This document shows, in pieces, positions 60,561 through 64,000 of a stretch of 64,000 nucleotides of DNA. Source of the DNA: Nymphaea colorata (taxonomy: Eukaryota; Streptophyta; Magnoliopsida; Nymphaeales; Nymphaeaceae); contig NC_045138.2 of the NCBI RefSeq assembly GCF_008831285.2, forward strand, positions 17,145,934 to 17,209,933, in the 5' to 3' direction. The notes under the pieces were generated by a model. The model ran no database searches, was not told where the DNA came from, and was given only the letters and a program-made list of their open reading frames with translations. Numbering within the stretch: position 1 is the stretch's first letter; the number at the start of each line of letters is the position of its first letter. The position numbers and the translations under genes were made by a program.

Positions 60561-63500
60561 GTGAAGAAAAGGGAAAACCAAATATTAAAGCACCCAAAAA
60601 AAGAATTTTGTGCTTCGACAGAAAAACACTCTACTTCACGCAATGGTTTGAGATGAATTACAGTTTGCAAAAGAATTTATTTTATCCCGCGTAAAAATTT
60701 ACGAATTTTGTTCCTGACCTGGTGATTGACTCCAAACCTAGGCAATTTCCTACGAGGTTTTCCCCCTTCGCCGGTTAGCCCACGCCCAGCGTGAGCCTTA
60801 ACCCGAAAGATGTACTCAACTTTGGAGGCACGAGTTTTCTCCTTGTCTTGGACTTAAAAGGACCAGACCAGGGCTCCCACTCGGAAGTAGTTTCACTGTT
60901 AAAAAAAACAGTTGGCCAATTTAGAGTAAACCTTTGAAATGAGAAATTGGAGAAATTGAGAGGAAAACACTATTCCTGAAAAAACATTTCGTACTCAAAA
61001 AAGGGATTCCTTCTCCCTCTTTGTCTCTTCATTTTTCTTGGCTGACGGAAATTTTCCTCATTTTGAAGGATACCCATAAATTGCATTCGATCGTCTCGGG
61101 TTTGAGACGTCAGTTTTGGATGCGACGTAGGATTCAACAGCTATGCCCTCGAGTAATACAAACAAACGATGTGATATCCGAGGACATGAGATCCCCATAG
61201 TTCCCCAGTGAGGCCTAAAACCTCCCATACAAACTTTTTTGGCAGTGGCGGAGCACAAGTTGGCAGTTGCTCCCACACCAGCCTTACAATGATAGAGGCT
61301 TTCAAATATTTGCTAATTTACATGGATGGCTGTCTCCTAAGGTATGAAACCTTTTACTAGACATTGAAGGCCCATGAGCCTCTGTTTCGAGATACATATT
61401 GACTTGGATCGGAATCCTTACTGCTTTCTAATTCTGGCATTGGAGTTTCGAGAAGGTTTAGTCCAATGACGTGTCATTCCTTCCTGTATATCTAGAGATG
61501 CGAGGATGTAGGAGTGCTTTGCCTTACAGGGAAAAAATTTAGATCCAAGGATAGGAGATCTTGTTTGAGATATTTCAGTCAAGGTGGATGATCCCTAATG
61601 GGATGCTTGAATTCCTCAACATCTTCAGAGATGTGATTACACCTAGATCCATGCCTTTCTCTTTCCCTTAATTTTTGCATGGATCCCAGGACTGTAACAT
61701 TGATGCGGAGATTTTCAAATCCATGGTTCTTTGCCCTCCAAAAGAAGCAACACCACAAACTGTATGCACAGAGCACGTGCACGCACACACACACATAGCA
61801 CTTGTCCATGAATAAACATGTGAAAGTCCAGGAAGGCAGTTTTCTCCTCCACACAGAGTTACAATATTTTGGTCTTCATGAAGATCTATCGTTTAAATAA
61901 CCTCAAATTTTCAAACTTAAGAAGAAGAAAAAGGATGCGTGGAGGTGGGCTGCAATAAGTTGCCGCAAGCAGAAAATGTCTGACAGTTCATAACCATAGT
62001 CACGTTCAGCATGATGCCAAGACAACTAAAGAAATATTTGGCAGAAGGCAACTCATACGGCCTTTGGTTCTGAAACCACTGAGTTATTCTGGATTTAGGA
62101 TGGGATGGTAATAAGATTGAGATCGATGATGTTTTAAGATCAAAATGGTTTATTATGGATTTTCACGATTATATAATCTTTTTATCTGTTCTGCATCTTG
62201 GCAGCAAGGTTAACGACTTTGTATCATACTTTAAAAAAATATTTGCTGCAATATTGAAATTTCACGGTTGTGTTGCATAGATTTGAAAAGCTGTCAGTCT
62301 GCCACCTGTTCAGAAGCTATCATGGTCTTCCTTTTCTTAGTTTTTGTCGACAAGCTGGCGCCTGGAAAACGTTACTAAATTTTATACCAACAGATTTGCA
62401 CTATGGGTATGAAACTCTCTGACTTTCTTTTTTAACTCTAAAAATATTAAATCTTAGGCCATGCAACAGCAAGGTAGATGGAGTTAGTTCTGGATGAGCT
62501 GCTGTCATGAACTTTGTGCGATGGATGCAATGATATTATTGTGTTCTATATATCCGTGTGTATTTTTGTTATTTAAAAAAAAAACCTTTATTTTACCAAT
62601 ATTTTTCCATGTGAACATGATTTCTTTTATGAGTTCTTCCTGAGATTTTTCCCACATAAAGTCTGTTGACATCTATCAAAATTCCTTTTAATGCAACCAG
62701 GGGCATTGACCCCTTATCTTAGGGGGCAAGAAGTTGGGTGAAAGCTTTTGCTCTTTTTTGTGCAGAAAAATTAAATACTCCTCTTGCTCACGTCAAAACT
62801 TTTGAAGATTGAGATCTAATAAAAAGAAAAATATTTTTATGAGTATAATCATATAACCCTACGAAAATAAGAACATTTTTTCACCTCTTTGAACTTTTTC
62901 TTTGTAATCACATCCCCGTTTTTCTTTCATAAAAAACAAAAGAAAACGAAGTTCATCTCCCATGTTTTCCCTCAAGAATTAGAGGATCAATTTTTTGGCA
63001 CCAGATCAAATAAAATTTCAAGAATCCTAATAAAATTCTACACAGAGCTGTGCTCTGTACCTTTGAAAACAATTTTGTATAATTAAGCTCCTTGGCACGA
63101 AAAGTCTCACCCTTCATCCAAGCCAACAACATGTTATTTTCATAATTTTGTTGTTATCACAGTCATTATTATGTAACAAGCTATGGAGATACAAACGGTC
63201 TCGTGTATGGGGAAACTAAATGGCTCATCCCTCAAGAAACGTAAGCTTTCAAACTTGAGCTTTATTTTGAAAGCCCACACACTAGATCAGAGAAGACAGA
63301 TTATTATTGTTGGACTTACTTACTTGGTGTGTATAATCTAACTTCTCAAATAATTATACATGAAATCTCATGATGGCAGTTTGGATCCTTATATATAGTT
63401 AATAGTCAAACGTCACATGTCCTTAATTTTGTCCATGATGGCAATTTTCCGGGTGAGAAAGATGGTTCTCCCACCACCCACATAAGAGCCAACACCCTTC

Positions 63501-64000
63501 TCTTTCCCCTTGGGTCCAAATTTGTGTTAGTAGTAGGTGTTGAGATCTTCGCTTGGTTTAACTGATACATAGGACTCATACTCCTGTACAATACAGGAGC
63601 ATAGCCACCCACGGGTTTCAAAATGGAGACATGCCTGAGTTCTCCACGAGTCCGCCATTTGATATATGACCCGAAGAGCTTCTATGAAAACAGCTTTTTC
63701 AGAAAACTTTTTTTTCTTTTAAATGTTGTTTTCATGTCACTAAACAAGTCAAAAAAATGAGTTTTGAAGGCAAAACAGCGTTTTACCTTGAAAATGATTT
63801 TTTTTTTTTACATGCATCCAAACATGCCCTAAGAAGTTGCATGAAAATTGAATCCAGGATGGCAAAACGTGAGAAAACCCTAATTTCAGGTCCAACCCAT
63901 GTGCCCCCATGCTTTTAAGGCTGGAGCCTGCCCAGGCCCATTATAAGTGTGTCAAGAACTGGTTGGTTTGTGTTAACTTGTACTGGATCTGGCAGGGTCT
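60561..64000. other. Right-hand intergenic region
   Basis: No exon or RNA gene was recognised. A fragment near 61243-61290 begins cagtggcggagcac and contains ctcccacaccagcc, resembling the hAT-type MITE family but without a matching right end. Poly(A)/(T) runs occur at 62576 and 63799. Open frames at 61579-61854 and 63406-63621 (minus) have no recognisable family. Confidence 0.45.

Overview
This window is plant nuclear DNA, almost certainly from an angiosperm. It is AT-rich and repeat-laden, with short exons in long GT-AG introns and plant-type promoters. The species cannot be fixed from the sequence alone. The six protein-coding genes below were assembled exon by exon from splice sites, reading-frame continuity and family resemblance recalled from memory. 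No database search was possible.

Layout. 1.8-2.2 kb: 5' part of a cytosolic ribosomal protein uS19/RPS15 gene (minus); its last exon is not in the window. 6.4-7.9 kb: a two-exon linker histone H1 gene (plus). 12.4-13.7 kb: a large imperfect inverted repeat. 15.2-20.4 and 27.1-31.8 kb: two tandem minus-strand paralogues of the plant zeta-toxin-fold P-loop kinase family, with eight exons each and identical intron phases. 38.2-41.8 kb: four hairpins resembling MIR482/MIR2118 precursors in an otherwise gene-poor interval. 43.6-48.9 kb: a prefoldin subunit 4 gene (minus) whose 4.8-kb second intron holds a minisatellite. 51.3-60.2 kb: a DRIP-type RING E3 ubiquitin ligase gene (minus), with a decayed Ty1/copia fragment and a nested hAT-type MITE in intron 5. 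The rest is repeats: 8-bp-TSD hAT MITEs, palindromic MITEs, GTCGAGCTCGAG-rich repeats, microsatellites and local tandem duplications.

How the parts relate. The genes do not form a pathway: they serve translation, chromatin, protein folding, ubiquitination and an uncharacterised kinase role. The notable relation is positional. H1, a zeta-fold kinase and DRIP are also neighbours in Arabidopsis as I recall, so this looks like old conserved microsynteny. The hairpin cluster is the most interesting element. Its 5' arms read as the NBS-LRR P-loop, its 3' arms are the complement, and this is the known relation between miR482/2118 and its targets.
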